A DNA stretch of 64,000 nt from contig WPIO01000272.1 in NCBI GenBank assembly GCA_009760855.2, positions 64,001-128,000 on the forward strand. The letters are read 5' to 3'. Both the position numbers and the translations under genes were made by a program. Below the pieces are notes generated by a model. The model saw only the letters and a program-made list of their open reading frames with translations. It searched no databases and was not told the origin of the DNA. The stretch comes from Cristatella mucedo (taxonomy: Eukaryota > Bryozoa > Phylactolaemata > Cristatellidae). This document shows, piece by piece, positions 20,715-33,068 of the stretch (positions are counted from its first letter, which is position 1; the number at the start of each line of letters is the position of its first letter).

Positions 20715-21295
20715 CCAATAATATTAATAATATTAGTAACACACTTACTAAAGCGCCCTCAAAGAACTCAATCTCTTTCTAGGTACTTTATATTTACTGC
20801 AAACGGAAACAAAAATGAATGGTGAGTAACAACTGGCTTGATAAACAACTTGAATAACATGGTTAGAGGCGACATGCACAGGGTCAGCATGCAAACGTAG
20901 TTAGTGGCAGCATGTACAGTATCAGCACGCATAAGCGCACCAAGGACGAATTCCAGGGACCCACTATATGCTCTCCTAAATAGGTGCGTTTTTAGGTTCT
21001 TTTCAAATGTGGTAAAGTCAGAGGATGTTCCGACGCAAGTCGGGAGTGAGTTCCAGGCTTTGGTAGCATACCAACTAAATGCATGGTCTCCAATGGATTT
21101 GAGGTGTTTAAGAGTTATTGGTAAACTGTTGGATTCCGCAAAGCTGGTGGTACGATCCTTGGCCCGGTGGGGCAGTGGATCTGAGAGACAAGCTGGAGCC
21201 AAAGAATGGAGTGACCTAAAAATGAGCGACAAAACCTCTAAGTCGTTCAAATGCTTGACAGGTAGCGAGTGCAGGTCGATGAGACTTTAAATGAA
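20715..21295 (-). mobile_element. LINE-A 3' end and C-terminal domain
   Basis: Inverted tail with ATT repeats, terminal hairpin, 3' UTR, then a long open C-terminal stretch (20768-21250 on the minus strand, containing FRSLHSLAPACLSDPLPHRA and KAWNSLPTCVGTS). It is fairly well preserved but 5'-truncated. It is followed about 90 bp later by a plus-strand copy of the same region, forming a large inverted repeat. Confidence 0.85.
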
Positions 21296-21379
21296 GCTCA
21301 CGATAATCGAAGATAAATGACGTGCTTGATACCAAACTTTGTCACTCAATCAGAATTTGACTTTCATAAGGAATAGAGT

Positions 21380-22445
21380 CAACCACCTTAAATTCGAGCA
21401 ACTGCAATTCTCTCAAATCACTTGCTGCATGCATTGATTACATCCGCACATGGATGGCAGCAATTTTTCTAAAACTAAGTGATGATAAATCTAACTTACT
21501 AGTTATGGGCAAACCCATTGGGATTCAGAGATTTGAAAGGCTGACTCTCAAAATTGGCTCTGCCAGCATATCTCCAGTTGAATCAGCTCAAAATCTAGGT
21601 GTCATATTCCAAAGCGACCTCTCCTTAGACGACCATATCAGCTCCACGGTCAAATCCACCTATTTTCAGTTTCATAACATTGCTAAAATTCGGGTTTGTT
21701 TAGATAAGGATACCACGTGCAAGTTGGTCCATGCATTCGTGACATCCCGTCTTGACTTCTGCAACTCACTGCTCTCAGGCCTACCAGCACTTGTGATCAG
21801 GCGATTGCAGCTGATGCAAAACTCAGCAGCTAGGCTTGTCTGTCGTGAGCGTCGTAGTTGCCACATTACTCCACTTCGCGTCGACCTGTACTGGCTACCA
21901 GTCAAGCAACGTATTGACTTCAAGGTTTTGTCGCTCACTTTTAGGTCCCATCATTCTCTGGCTCCAGCCTATCTCTAAGATATACTACCCTATCAGGCTA
22001 AGCATCGTACCACCCGCTTTTCGGAATCCAACAGTCTACAAATACCTCGTACGAACCTCAAATCCTTTGGAGACCGTGCATTTAGTTCGTATGCTCCCAA
22101 AGCCTGGAACTCCCTCCCAACCTGCGTCAGAACATCCCCTGACCTGACCACATTTAAAAAGAACTTAAAAACACGTATTTAGGGCAGCATTTAGTCGGTC
22201 ACTGTGATTCCTCCTTGATGTGCTTAAGCCAGCTGACACTGAGCATGCTGCCACTAACCACATTTGCATGCTGACCCTGTGCAATCACCCCTAACCAGGC
22301 TATTCATTTTGTTTTTTCAAGCATGATTTTACTTACCATTTAATTGCAATTCCCTTTGCAGCAAATGTAAATCGCCTAGAAAGAGATTAAGTTATCTGAG
22401 GGCGCTTTATCAAGGGCAATATTATTATTATTTTTATCATTTTTA
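21380..22445 (+). mobile_element. LINE-A 3' half
   Basis: Plus-strand copy from the end of the RT domain (LSDDKSNLLVMG) through a 174-codon open C-terminal region (21454-21978), the 3' UTR, terminal hairpin (AAATCGCCTAGAAAGAGATT ... GAGGGCGCTTTATCAAG) and (ATT) tail. A stop at the end of 21978 and later frame changes disable it. Confidence 0.85.
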
Positions 22446-22449
22446 TTGC

Positions 22450-24125
22450 CTCTCGTGCCTAATGTGCATAGTTGTACTTGCAACAAGTTCATGCACTCGA
22501 ACGTATTTTCTCATACAACTTCAGTATGTCATCACCAACTATTACCGAATCCTTCTTATCTGCTCGCATGCAGATCTAACTTAGTTTACAATGTGTGCAC
22601 TCTTACTTCTCTAAAATTACCTGTGAATCGCGAAACCTCAAGATGTTGGCAATCGATGCTATCCGTGTGAAAATATCTGCCTCGCACCTGCTGCTCTATC
22701 GCCATTCCGACCTGTCATCATCCGTAAATCGATATAACACGACGCTAGCTGATATGCCCGGCGATTTCACACCTGTCACGAATAGAACTATGAGCCATTG
22801 CCCAGACGCCCAGACGGCCTACCTTGTACAACAGACATTAAACTAGCTGGGTCTCCTAAGCCCAGGCTTGAACGAGCCTACATAAGATCATGACTGACTG
22901 TCATCTACAGGCATACGAGGACTGCTGTAGATTGTACCGATCGATCCTATCAAGTGCCAAGGCTAGCTTCTATTAAAACATTCTTGAATCACATATGCGA
23001 AATCAAAACTACCAACGTTAACGAATAACCATCTCCTTAACCACTCCCAGGTTAGCTCTTAACATAATGATCCTAGTAATGATTGAGCTACTCGCTTGTC
23101 TAGCTTCTTTGTTAAGGAGCTAGACAAGATCAGAAAGTCTAACCCCACAATGGCTGCATCCATATGGAATGCTACCCCTCGATTCTCTTTGCAGCACCTC
23201 GATGTCTATGTTCAAATAAGGTCACTAGTGACCTCGTCGACAAGTTCGTATCCCAATCAAAGAAAACAACTAGCCCATTAGACCCTATACCTACTTTCCA
23301 GCTTCTCCCGTGAGTTGATTTACTGCCCCATGCCTAAATAGGATCATTACTATGCCATTAGCCTCTGGTCATTATCCAGTACTTCTCAAAAAGATTGGAG
23401 TTTGGCCACTACACAAGAAACCGAGACTAGACCAAGAGAACTTGTGCAACTTCCGCCTAGTTTCACTCCTACTGGTCTTATCAAAAGCACTGGAACCAGT
23501 CTTGGCAGACCAGCTGAACACACACATTGAAACTTTGCACCTTGCTAGGAAGTTCCAGTCTGGATCTAGAGCTAATCGCTCTACAGAGTCATAATTTCTT
23601 TGGGTGTTCAACCACCTACTTAGGAATGCCAACAAGCATCTCAGCTCATTTTTCACGAACTTTCGGCAGATTTTGATAACAAGTCCTACTTAAGCACCTC
23701 TTACCTCGCCTGAGCATTACTGGCACTGCATAATAATAATGATAATAATAGTGCACTTGATAAAGCGCCATCAGAGAACTTAATCTATTTCTAAGCGCTT
23801 TGCATTTGCTGCAAAGGGAAATGCAACTGAATGGTAAGTAAAATCATGCATGAAAAACAAACAAAATGAATAACATGGGTAGGGGTGACATGCACAGGGT
23901 CAGCATGCAAATGTTGTTGGTGGCAGCATGCATAGTGTCAGCATGCATAAGCACGTCAAGGACGAATCACAGGGACCCTCGAAATGCTGTCCCAAATAGG
24001 TGTGTTTTTAAGTTCTTTTTAAATGCGGTCAGGTCAGGGGATGTTCTGATGCAGATCGGGAAGGGAGTTCCAGGCTTTGGGAGCATACGAACTAAAATTG
24101 CAATGGTTCAGGTCATATATCGTGT
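22450..24125 (+). mobile_element. LINE-A linker and RT start, interrupted
   Basis: Follows the preceding tail directly. It contains the endonuclease-RT linker (SSSSKITCESRN-like near 22600), a helical FFVKELDKIRKS block near 23100 and the RT start (MPLASGHYPVLLKK, open at 23352-23594). It is interrupted at 23731-24096 by a minus-strand LINE-A end and resumes with TTGCAATGGTTCAGGTCATA before ending near 24125. Confidence 0.75.
23731..24096 (-). mobile_element. LINE-A 3' end nested in LINE-A
   Basis: (TAA/TGA)n tail at 23731-23750, inverted hairpin, 3' UTR and the last C-terminal coding block. It splits the host copy in the middle of its TGTALQWFR codons (left flank ends GGCACTGCA, right flank resumes ATTGCAATGG). 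Confidence 0.85.
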
Positions 24126-25319
24126 GTTATCAGGTGTACTATTTATATTACTATATTATCTAAACAAATTAATGAAAGAAAATCGCTTAAATAGATTAAT
24201 AGAAGGCGGTCTCTAGGAAAAAAGAAATATCACTTTTGTAGCTGTGGTTAAACATTCTTTGGCTGGCTTCTGTCAGCCCACTCTTGATGCTGCCATACTG
24301 AGACCTACCAAAAACATATTGTGGTAGTAGGAAGACATAGAGGTAGAAAAACAGATACGGGATAGTGCATAATTTTTTGCTGCATGTCGCGACAGCTCCC
24401 AAACCTATGGAATAGCTTTGTAAACGTAGTAGATCATCATTAATAAGTAAGTCAACAAACGAAACAATAATGATTCTTTAATGCCGTTTTCCATATGCCA
24501 GCCGGAATGAATTGGAGTAGTACAGCTTAGACATAATCAGGAAAGTTAGATTTTCAGCAAGACACGGTTTTAGGCAACCTCTTGTCTTAGACAGGGACTG
24601 TACGTGAAGGCTGGCTGTAGAAATAATCCGCTCAATAAAGCTTTCAAACTTCACTCAGCTATTCAAGATGACACCTGCATTCTGACGCATGATAATAATT
24701 GCATCACAGTATCGTCAATTAGAAGAGGGATGTCACGTAGTATAGCCACACGCATTGGGTGCAATACGAGTAGGAGTTCTGTTATCCTTTAGTTTAAGAG
24801 TATTGGAAAAAATTAACAATCTATTTAATGCATCGTAAACGTTCAGTTTAGCTGTCACTATAGAAATTCCGATAGCACGAATGACACTTAGATCTGCTTC
24901 TCGTTAGTCTAGAGTGATAGCCGATCACATGGACCCTAAATCACTTTACCCAGTGGCATAATAATATTGGAGGACAGCAAAGGACCGATCGCAAACCTTT
25001 CCGGAACTTTACCTGTGACAAGCCTGCTTGATAATATAGAGCCCCGACCCGGCAAAAATGTGTACAACTTTCCATTTCTGAATAATGGGATTAATTGACG
25101 ATAAGAAGCAGTCAGCAAATGTCGCTGAGATTACTGGAGCCATAATACTAAATGGGAAGAATCATATGAAATAGATTATACATGATCTGTTTACAGGAGA
25201 GTCACTTTCATTCTAAACGGGATAACCGAGTACATTGTGTAATGATAAATTCAGATGCATTACTGTCGTGGCAATCAAATACTCAGTATTACGGCACTAG
25301 AAACATAAGTCTGTGGCGA
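24126..25319. other. intron 2 sequence, unassigned
   Basis: No known repeat recognised. Short open frames (24604-24792 plus; 24936-25118 minus) carry no domain I recognise. Its position between LINE-A pieces suggests an older insertion or original intron. Confidence 0.4.
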
Positions 25320-25507
25320 GTATTATACGAGTACTATAGAGTATTGACATGGATCGACAAAGATCATCGGAGGTAACTCTGAAATATGAAATATGAGGTA
25401 ATGATGTATGGGGTACCTCGAGGCTCAGCTCTAGGTCAGGATCTCTTCACGGTTTATACTCTCCATCTTGCTGATGCGATTGCCAAGCACAATCTAGGTT
25501 TTCACTT

Positions 25508-25765
25508 AATAATATTATTAATAATAATTCACTTGATAAAGCGCCCTCAGAGAACTTAGACTCTCTCTAGGCGCTTTAAATTTGCTGTAAATTGAAATGC
25601 AATTGAATGGTAGGTAAAATCATGCTTGAAAAACAGACGAAATGAATAATATGGTTAGGGGTGCTATGCACAGGGTCAGCATGCAAATGTGGTTAGTGGC
25701 AACATACACAGTGTCAGCACGCATAAACACATCAAGGACGAATCACAGGGACCCACTAAATGCTG
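25508..25765 (-). mobile_element. LINE-A 3' end nested in LINE-A, with target duplication
   Basis: Tail of (AAT/ATT) repeats, inverted hairpin and 3' UTR. It is flanked by TTCACTT at 25501-25507 and 25766-25772, a clear 7-bp target-site duplication within the host copy's GFHFYADD codons. It is 5'-truncated, as is usual for LINE insertions. Confidence 0.9.
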
Positions 25766-26167
25766 TTCACTTCTATGCAGATGACACTTGGGTTACCTTT
25801 ACTTTGAATCCTCTAAGCCTTCGAGCACCTTGAATTCTCTCAACTCACTTGCTGCATGTATTTATGACATTCGCACGTGGAATGCAGAATATTTTCTAAA
25901 AATAAACGATGATAAAACAAACATGATAGTTATGGGCGAACACAGTGTGATTCAAAATATGGTAAGTCTGACACTCAAAATTGGCTCTGCCTGCATATCT
26001 CCGGTTGCATCAGCTCAAAATCTAGGTTTCATGTTCCAAAGTGAGCTCTCGTTAGACAACCACATCAGCTCCACAGTCAAGTCTGCCTACTTTAAGCTAA
26101 TGAGCATTGCTAAAATTCAGGCTTGTTTAGATAAGGACACCACATCCAAGTGGTTCCATGCATTGTC

Positions 26168-28317
26168 GAGATTGCTTTCAATTTACAAAAAACTCCTTAA
26201 GATGCACCGTGTTTTGCACAGGCTGGAACGTCGTTTCAAGAAATCGGGGTCTGAGGCAGACCTAGTCAATTTTAAAGACTTCCTTCGAGTTTACACCAGA
26301 AAGCTTAAAAAAGCCAGGGCTTCTTTTTTCATTAGAAAACTGAATTCCTGCCAGTCGGACACTAAACAGATTTATAAGACCGTAAACCATTTACTGGCCA
26401 ATGCTGTCAGGTCTGACTCCCCAGATATTAAGGGCTCAGCCGAAAAGTTTTCAGCCTTCTTTACTGAAAAAAGTGTGCACATTCGTGCCTCCATTAAGCC
26501 CCCTCCGACCAAAGCAATCGCCGTTCCTCAACATGTGACCTTTCTTAAAAGGTTCTCTGATGTTTCTGCCTGTGATGTAGCTGGCTTAATAAGGTCTAGC
26601 AAAAAGAGCTCGTCTCCTGAAGACCCTATACCTTCATCTCTGTGGTCTTCACTAGCAGACCAATTTAGCCTTGCCATAACCAAGATTTGAAATGCTTCTT
26701 TGGGAAAAGGGGTCGTCGCCAAGTCCTTCAAATCGGCAATCGTTAGACCTGTTCTTAAAAAGCCTGGATTAGACACAGAGGTCCTAGCTAAATATCGTCC
26801 AGTTTCCCTCTTCCATTCTTTTCAAAGATTCTTGAAAAAATTGTTGCTAAGCAGCTAGTTGAACATATTGAAAATAATGGAATGTCAGAAACATTTCAAT
26901 CAGGTTTCAAGAGGCAGCACTCTACTGAAACAGCTCTCCTCCGTGTTAAGAATGACATTCTACATCGCAACGACGATGGGAATGTCACTGCCCTAGCTCT
27001 GCTAGATCTGTCTGCTGCCTTCGACACCATTGATCACGAAGTTCTGCTTGAACGACTGAGAACAACGATTGGTCTGGCAGATGAAGCACTGGCATGGTTT
27101 AAATCATACTTGTCTAATCGTGTTCAATCTGTGTCGTGTGGCGGTCAGGTCTCAGACATGAGCAGGGTCACCTGTGGAGTCCCACAAGGGTCTGTACTTG
27201 GTCACTTGCTGTTCTCCATTTATACGCAACCTCTGGGAAAAGTGATTAAGGCCCATGGAATAGGATATATTTCTATGCTGACGATACTCAGTTGTATTTG
27301 TCATTTAAAACGTCGGAATCTGCTGCAGCAACTGAGAAACTGAATGCTTGCCTTGCCGATATTCGATCCTGGATGTCGGAAAACTTCCTGAAATTAAATG
27401 ACGATAAAACCGAACTGCTTCTCATAGAATACTCTAAGCGTGTGGCTGGATGTAAAGGCTTTGCTCTTCTAATAGGTTATGCTATTGTGCGACCTTCACC
27501 ACGTGCTCGTAATCTAGGTGTCGTGTTCGACAGCTGCCTCAATTTCAAAAGCTTCATTCAGAAGACTGCCTCTACAGCTAGCCATTACATCCGATCCCTA
27601 TCCAAGATTAGAAGCTGTCTCCCACAGTGGCTTGTAAAAAATTTAACTAGCTCTTTCGTTCTGTCTCGGCTTGATTATTGTGATTCCCTTTTGGCTGGGC
27701 TACCAAAGAAAGCTATAATGCCACTACAGCGGACTATGAATATGGCTGCAAGGCTGGTCTTTAAGTCCCAGTGGTTTGAGCACGTGTCACCTTTGCTGAA
27801 AGAGCTAGAATGGTTGCCGGTTGAGCAAAGGATACAGAGCAAAGTTCTTATACTGACCCACAAGGCCCACCACGGCTTGGCTCCTTCATACCTAGCTGAA
27901 ATGCTGTATCAGTTTCATCCTGTACGTGCCCTGAGGTCCCGTGTGGACAATAAATTAGCTGTCCCATTCCTCTGCTTAAAGACAGTTGGCGACAGAAGCT
28001 TTAGCTCTGCAGGTCCAAGACTGCGGAACTCGCTTCCACAATTCTTATGCAACGACATCTACACTCCAACTGCCGACTATAGTACATCTTTTTCATCGGT
28101 CCCGAACTGCTACTTCTATGCTACTCACTACCTCAACTGCTCTCCTAACTCTGCTATGCTTCCCACTTTCTCTTTGTTGCGTGAGACGAAGTCTGTTGGC
28201 TACCGAATGCGTACCGAAAGCCGCTTAGGCTGTGAGTGTGCTATACAAAACTCTCCTGCGTAACACCCACTTTGGTCTTTATGACTTTGTGGAGTTACTG
28301 ACGGAGATACATTACAT
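26168..28317 (+). mobile_element. LINE-B, 5'-truncated, relatively young
   Basis: Starts in the linker after the endonuclease (KKLLKMHRVLHRLERRFKK). It holds the RT with LALLDLSAAFDTIDHEVLLE and CGVPQGSVLG, a YADDTQLYLSF box reached only by a frame change near 27270, and a 323-codon open C-terminal region (27292-28263). It ends after the 3' UTR with GAGATACATTACATT. Visible lesions are a TGA near 26689 and the frame change at the YADD box. The 300-codon open frame at 25788-26690 is a chance fusion of LINE-A and LINE-B, not a gene. Confidence 0.85.
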
Positions 28318-29008
28318 TTGCAACATCCCATCTTGACTTCAGTAACTATCTGCTTGCTGGCCTACCGGCATGGGCAGTCAGGCGATTACAGACGGTGCAA
28401 AACTCCTCAGCTAGGCTTATCTGTCCTGAGATTCAGTTGCCACGTCACACCATTTCTCGCCGACCTGTAATGGCTACCAATCAAACAACGGATTGACTTT
28501 AAGGTTTTGTCGATCACTTTTAGGTCACTTCATTCTTTACCTCCAGCCTATCTCCGATATCTACTCCTCCACTAGGCCATGCATCGTATCACCTGCTTTT
28601 TGGAATCCAACTGTCTACCAAGACCTCGTGCAAACCTCAAATCCTTTGGAGACCGTGCATTTAGTTCGTATGCTCCCAAAACCTGGAACTCCCTTCCGAC
28701 TTGAGTCTGAACGTTCCCTGACCTGACCACATTTAAAAGGAACTTAAAAACACACCTATTTGGGACAGCATTTAGTGGTCCCTGGGATTCATCCTTGATG
28801 TGCTTATGTGTGCTGACACTGTGCATGCTGCCACTTACCACATTTGCATGCTGACCTTGTGCATGTCACCCCTAACCATGTTATTCATTTTTGTTGTTGA
28901 TTAAGCATGATTTTACTTACCATTCAACTGAATTTCACTTTGCAGCAAATGTAAAGCGCCTAGAAAGAGATTAAATTCTCTGAGGGCGCTTTATCAAGTG
29001 CATTATTG

Positions 29009-30311
29009 TTTTGCATCTCTATCGTTAAGCAACTCAACCTCGAGATTTGCTTGGTCGGAGGACCTGCAGTTAGTGGTGTACATATTTCGAGACGGATTGT
29101 AACTAATGCACGAAAGAACTTATACCTAATATCCCTGTCTGATAAGTCATACGTTTTTACCGCTTAACTATCGCTAAAAATATAAAGACAATTATTAATG
29201 TCATGACGATAAGTTGTTGTACTAACATCTACGAAATCAATCACTCTGTAAGGATTTTCCTCGTGCTTTAACAGAAGCATGATCACATAACTAGTGGGAA
29301 TATGCACGATTTTAGTATACATAATACATTGAAATTTGATATGCACATTATAAAAAATTAGGGATATGTTTCTAGATGAGTGCACAGCTTCAGCATCATA
29401 AGCACACAATGACCGCTCTCAAGGATCCAACTGATGCTGTGATGATTGAATTCGTTTGTAGTTGTCATTAGTATTGTCTAATAATAATGCGGATTATGGT
29501 GAGCTAACTAGGAAGCGATTACCAGACAGAAGATGTATTCACGGAGCCATATTTTAACCACTAGATAAGCAGCAAATCCTAACTTTCTTCTGGCAGTAGT
29601 TTCTAACTGAAACGGATATTCGTATGACAAATGCTATCGTAAAGAAACTTAGTCTTTAGTAAATTATTTAGGTTTGAGCACGATCAGTATGATCTGCACT
29701 AAACATTTAAAAGTGAAAAGAGGTGAGCTTTTTATCCATCAGAATCATGAAGACTAACTAAAGAAGCCTGTAATTAAAAGTGACTCTGTATTCTTTTTGA
29801 GGCTCTGATGCCGTGGCATAGAAAGCTGATGAAGAGCACGTAATTCAAAACCCTTATCAGACTGTTTGATGGTTTCTAAATTGCTAATATGTGTAGTGCT
29901 GCCTTATTTAAAAAAAAAAAACATTTTAATGCAAGTCTTACTAGATTGGTTTTTTGGAAGGCATTTATTCCTCATTTGGTAGCTAAAGTCTAACTAGGTC
30001 TGAATTGTTAAGCTCTGCAAGATCTGTATACTTGTTTATCCAGGTGGTGGCCCTATCACATCATATGTGGGTTGCCTCAGAATTATCTTAGTGAATAAGA
30101 GCTGTTCTCATTATCAAAACCATAGAGAATACATTCAAAAGGACAGGTTCGGTACCAGTGAAATGAATGTGCCTGGTTGAATTGGTTGAGCACTAGTTAA
30201 CCGGCCTAAGCAATACAGCTTTCTTCAGCTGTTTTCAACCACTCATAAATAAGTCACCTCATTGCTTTATAGTAATGAATTAATAGTAATATTTATATTT
30301 TGCGTTTTTAG
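29009..30311. other. end of intron 2, no recognised feature
   Basis: AT-rich. No repeat or coding signal recognised apart from the acceptor (TTTGCGTTTTTAG) at its end. Confidence 0.45.
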
Positions 30312-30590
30312 TCGCTCCTGATGGGCCAAAAATTGTCCCTAATCAGCTCGTCTTCAACGAAGGGGACACAGTGAAAATCAATTGCTCAGCCTTTAATGGG
30401 CGGCCCCCTGCTGAGCTCGCACTTTTCGTGACAAAGCATGAGTCTGAGTTACAGAAAAGTGACTCAGGAAGTGAATTTGTGTCACTGCTAATGAATATTT
30501 CATCAGATCATCATTTAGCCTCCGTAACCTGTTCGGCAAAAAATCACCACTTACCTACAGCAAGTTTAAGTTTGGAAATAACTGTTCATC
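30312..30590 (+). CDS. Ig receptor exon 3: second immunoglobulin-like domain
   Basis: A 279-bp exon, phase 1 at both ends, acceptor TTTTTAG and donor ATC|GTAAGT. It encodes residues 141-233 and starts APDGPKIVPNQ. Core Ig cysteines are in DTVKINC (Cys165) and ASVTC (Cys214), 49 residues apart, with a GRPP turn and an LLMNIS strand before the second cysteine, as in C2- or I-set domains. The Trp usually found after the first cysteine is replaced by a Leu/Phe stretch. Sequons are NCS (164) and NIS (202). The reading frame joins exons 2 and 4 without a shift. Confidence 0.85.
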
Positions 30591-31248
30591 GTAAGTAATT
30601 TTCAACAACTGATAACGATTTTATAAATTCTGTGAGAAAAATCAAGTCTCATTGCTTGCAGTGCCAGTGCCTGTTAATCACTTTGCAACTTTGCTGCACG
30701 TGCCATGCATGTGAGATTGTATTTGAAGATATCATTGCACCGTTGATTTGTATGCTTAACATGCACGTGAGCTATAATTGAGGGTTAATCAGAAGCTAAA
30801 CATTTGTCGGCCGTTCATCAGAGGCAATAAGCTACAAGATAAAATGTTGGTGAATTTGTCAGTGCAATCTTGAAAAAAGCTTTAAGGCTTTGTGAATGCA
30901 ATTTTTACTAAATTTTAGACTTTTAGACGACATATTTTTTCGACAAGCTGTGAGACGCATGATTAGTTTTCCCTGATTCAATATGCTAGCTCCTACGAGA
31001 TTAGACTGGGATTTTACTATCAGTGAGGCGAAATAGACTGCTAGTGGTAATTTACTTTAATACCTATTTGGTTGAGCAATATATAGACCATGTTATAATA
31101 AGAAGCTAATAACAAACGAGACATGAATTATTAGACGAGTTGCAAGGCTTGAGGTAACTTTTTAATTCTATTGTTTAATCCGTTTTAGTAATATGTTACC
31201 TTTTTTCAACGATCACTCTCTAAAGTTTCTTTAACAAGGTTATTTTAG
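30591..31248. other. intron 3 sequence, no recognised feature
   Basis: Start of the 14.9-kb intron 3 (30591-45526). Nothing recognised. Confidence 0.45.
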
Positions 31249-31417
31249 AAAGCTGACTTTAGCAAAAATTGTAGCCAGAAAGCTTATTGTACACCACTGA
31301 TGATAATTACTAGTAGTGATCTGCCATCGGTCCAAAATAACTTGTGCCCTATTTCCACTTCCGGCGACTGTGTCCTTTTGCTTGAGACACGTGATTCTGG
31401 CATAAATTACTCATCAG
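31249..31417 (+). pseudogene. possible decayed Ig exon fragment
   Basis: Directly after an acceptor-like TTATTTTAG, an open frame runs to a donor-like CAG|GTAAAT. Its translation resembles the second half of the first Ig domain: AYCTPLM parallels YLGCTFPLA, NNLCPIST parallels TSVSCTED, and VLLLETRDSGINYSS parallels VTLLVPVYIWSETNYSC. The last core cysteine is replaced by serine, there is no matching first half nearby, and the entry phase is 0 rather than 1. It could be a duplicated, dead exon or chance. The alignment is by eye. Confidence 0.35.
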
Positions 31418-32886
31418 GTAAATCACTTATTAGCAAATCAAATTTTCAAAAAGTGAAGGCAAAATTGATGAACCAGATTAAAATGAGAAAAAACTTAGCC
31501 ACGGGCGTGATCATTTATTTTTAGTTATTGAAACATTAATTGCTTTTACTATGTCCTAGGTTTGCAACCAAACTTGCCTCAGTAAATTAATTTTCTCGAT
31601 TGCAAATAAATTTAAAGCGATTGTGATTTTCTCCTTGTTAATTACTAATATTCAAGTAAAGTATGCCATCTTATCTCACAAGTCATCCCAGTTGGGAGGA
31701 GTTCTTTCATGAAAATATGATAGGCCAATACGACGGCTTTATTTATATTTTATTCAACATATTTAAAATTCTGTAGTGCAACTTCAAACAAGCTTCGGCC
31801 AAACAGGAAAATTTCTTAAAGCTTAGACGAAAATTGTAATATTTTTTGCTTTGGATACTATTGCTGTAATCTTCATCTGACCTTAAAATTAGTAGCTTGG
31901 CTAAAGTGATGAAAGCGTTTGACAACTACACTTCCAATAATATTCTGCAAATCATGCATGTCTTGGTAAGTCATGGAAATTTATTTCTGACTAAAATAAA
32001 TTAATCATGTGCGAGATTTGTAAACCTTCTTAACTATTTAAAAAAACATCAATCTCCTCCTTCGTTATTCATATTTAAGATAGAGTGCAACAACTGTTAA
32101 ATATTTTCCTTGAGTCTTATGTGAAAAATTAACTGTGGACTCAACATCGTTAAAACAGGGTGTCCCTATTAAGAGACTAGTAGCAGTTTTATAACTTCTT
32201 CTTCCGGCCGCCTAACTCTGGCGCTCATTCTGAGACCTGTATTTTCGGCAGATAATTAGGTATTCAGCAGTTACTTCTAGTCGTCCGAATTACCTTCTAA
32301 AACTTCGGGATCGCCTCCCTATGGTAATGAAATCTGTAATCTATAATTAGTCTCGAAGCAAACTGCTACGAGTTGCCCTGGATTTTTAAATGATCAACAT
32401 GGTTAGTGAATGTTTGAAGCTTGCTTAAGCACCATAAAACTGGACAGCTAACAGCTAATTGACCAGTTTCACAGAGAGCTGTGAGTATGCTTTTCAAACT
32501 CGTCTGCGAATATTCGGAAATATCTAGCTGATTGTGACAAAAATGATACATTCAGATTACCCTATCTGACAGCTCGATGTATTTTCAGGCAAGTTGCATA
32601 TACTGATAGAGAACCATGATGGCATGTTAACTAAACAACTGTTTCATGCCAAGCTAAAACTCAATTCAAATTATTATATTGCAAAGATACTCACTGGAGA
32701 AGTTTTACCTTGAGTCAAAAGTCGTAATTATAAACATTAATATTCATCCGTAGGGTCTCCACCGGATTTGTTACTGGTTAGTGGCACAGCTAAATACTCA
32801 AGTCAAAAGAGTATCAAGTATAACACGAAGATTCGAAACTTTTCTAAATGCAGGTGCGTAAACAAGAGCTGATAAATGAAATACCT

Positions 32887-32941
<55 letters not shown>

Positions 32942-33067
32942 TGATTGTGTAAATCGATAAGCTGAATACTGGCTTCATTTGGTGCCAGTGTTTGTTAGTG
33001 ATAGTGTTATAAAAAAAAGTATTTCACGACGTAAGCTACGGAGCAACGTATCTGCAGATTTAGCCAT
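31418..33067. other. intron 3 sequence, mostly unassigned
   Basis: AT-rich, with no gene recognised. It contains the GA microsatellite listed separately. Confidence 0.45.
32889..32938. repeat. (GA)n microsatellite
   Basis: About 25 uninterrupted GA dinucleotides. Confidence 0.95.
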
Positions 33068-33068
33068 C

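Larger units (their letters stand above)
25320..29008 (+). mobile_element. LINE-A copy split by two nested insertions
   Basis: Host copy pieces: RT (25325-25507, GVPRGSALGQ-like), RT to C-terminus (25766-26167, FYADDTWVTF), and C-terminus plus 3' UTR plus tail (28318-29008). The gaps are filled by a minus-strand LINE-A end (25508-25765) and a LINE-B copy (26168-28317). The order of events is host copy first, then both insertions. Confidence 0.8.

Noticed and set aside
25788-26690. A 300-codon open frame as a gene
   Set aside because: It is a chance in-frame fusion of a LINE-A C-terminal piece with the truncated start of a LINE-B copy.
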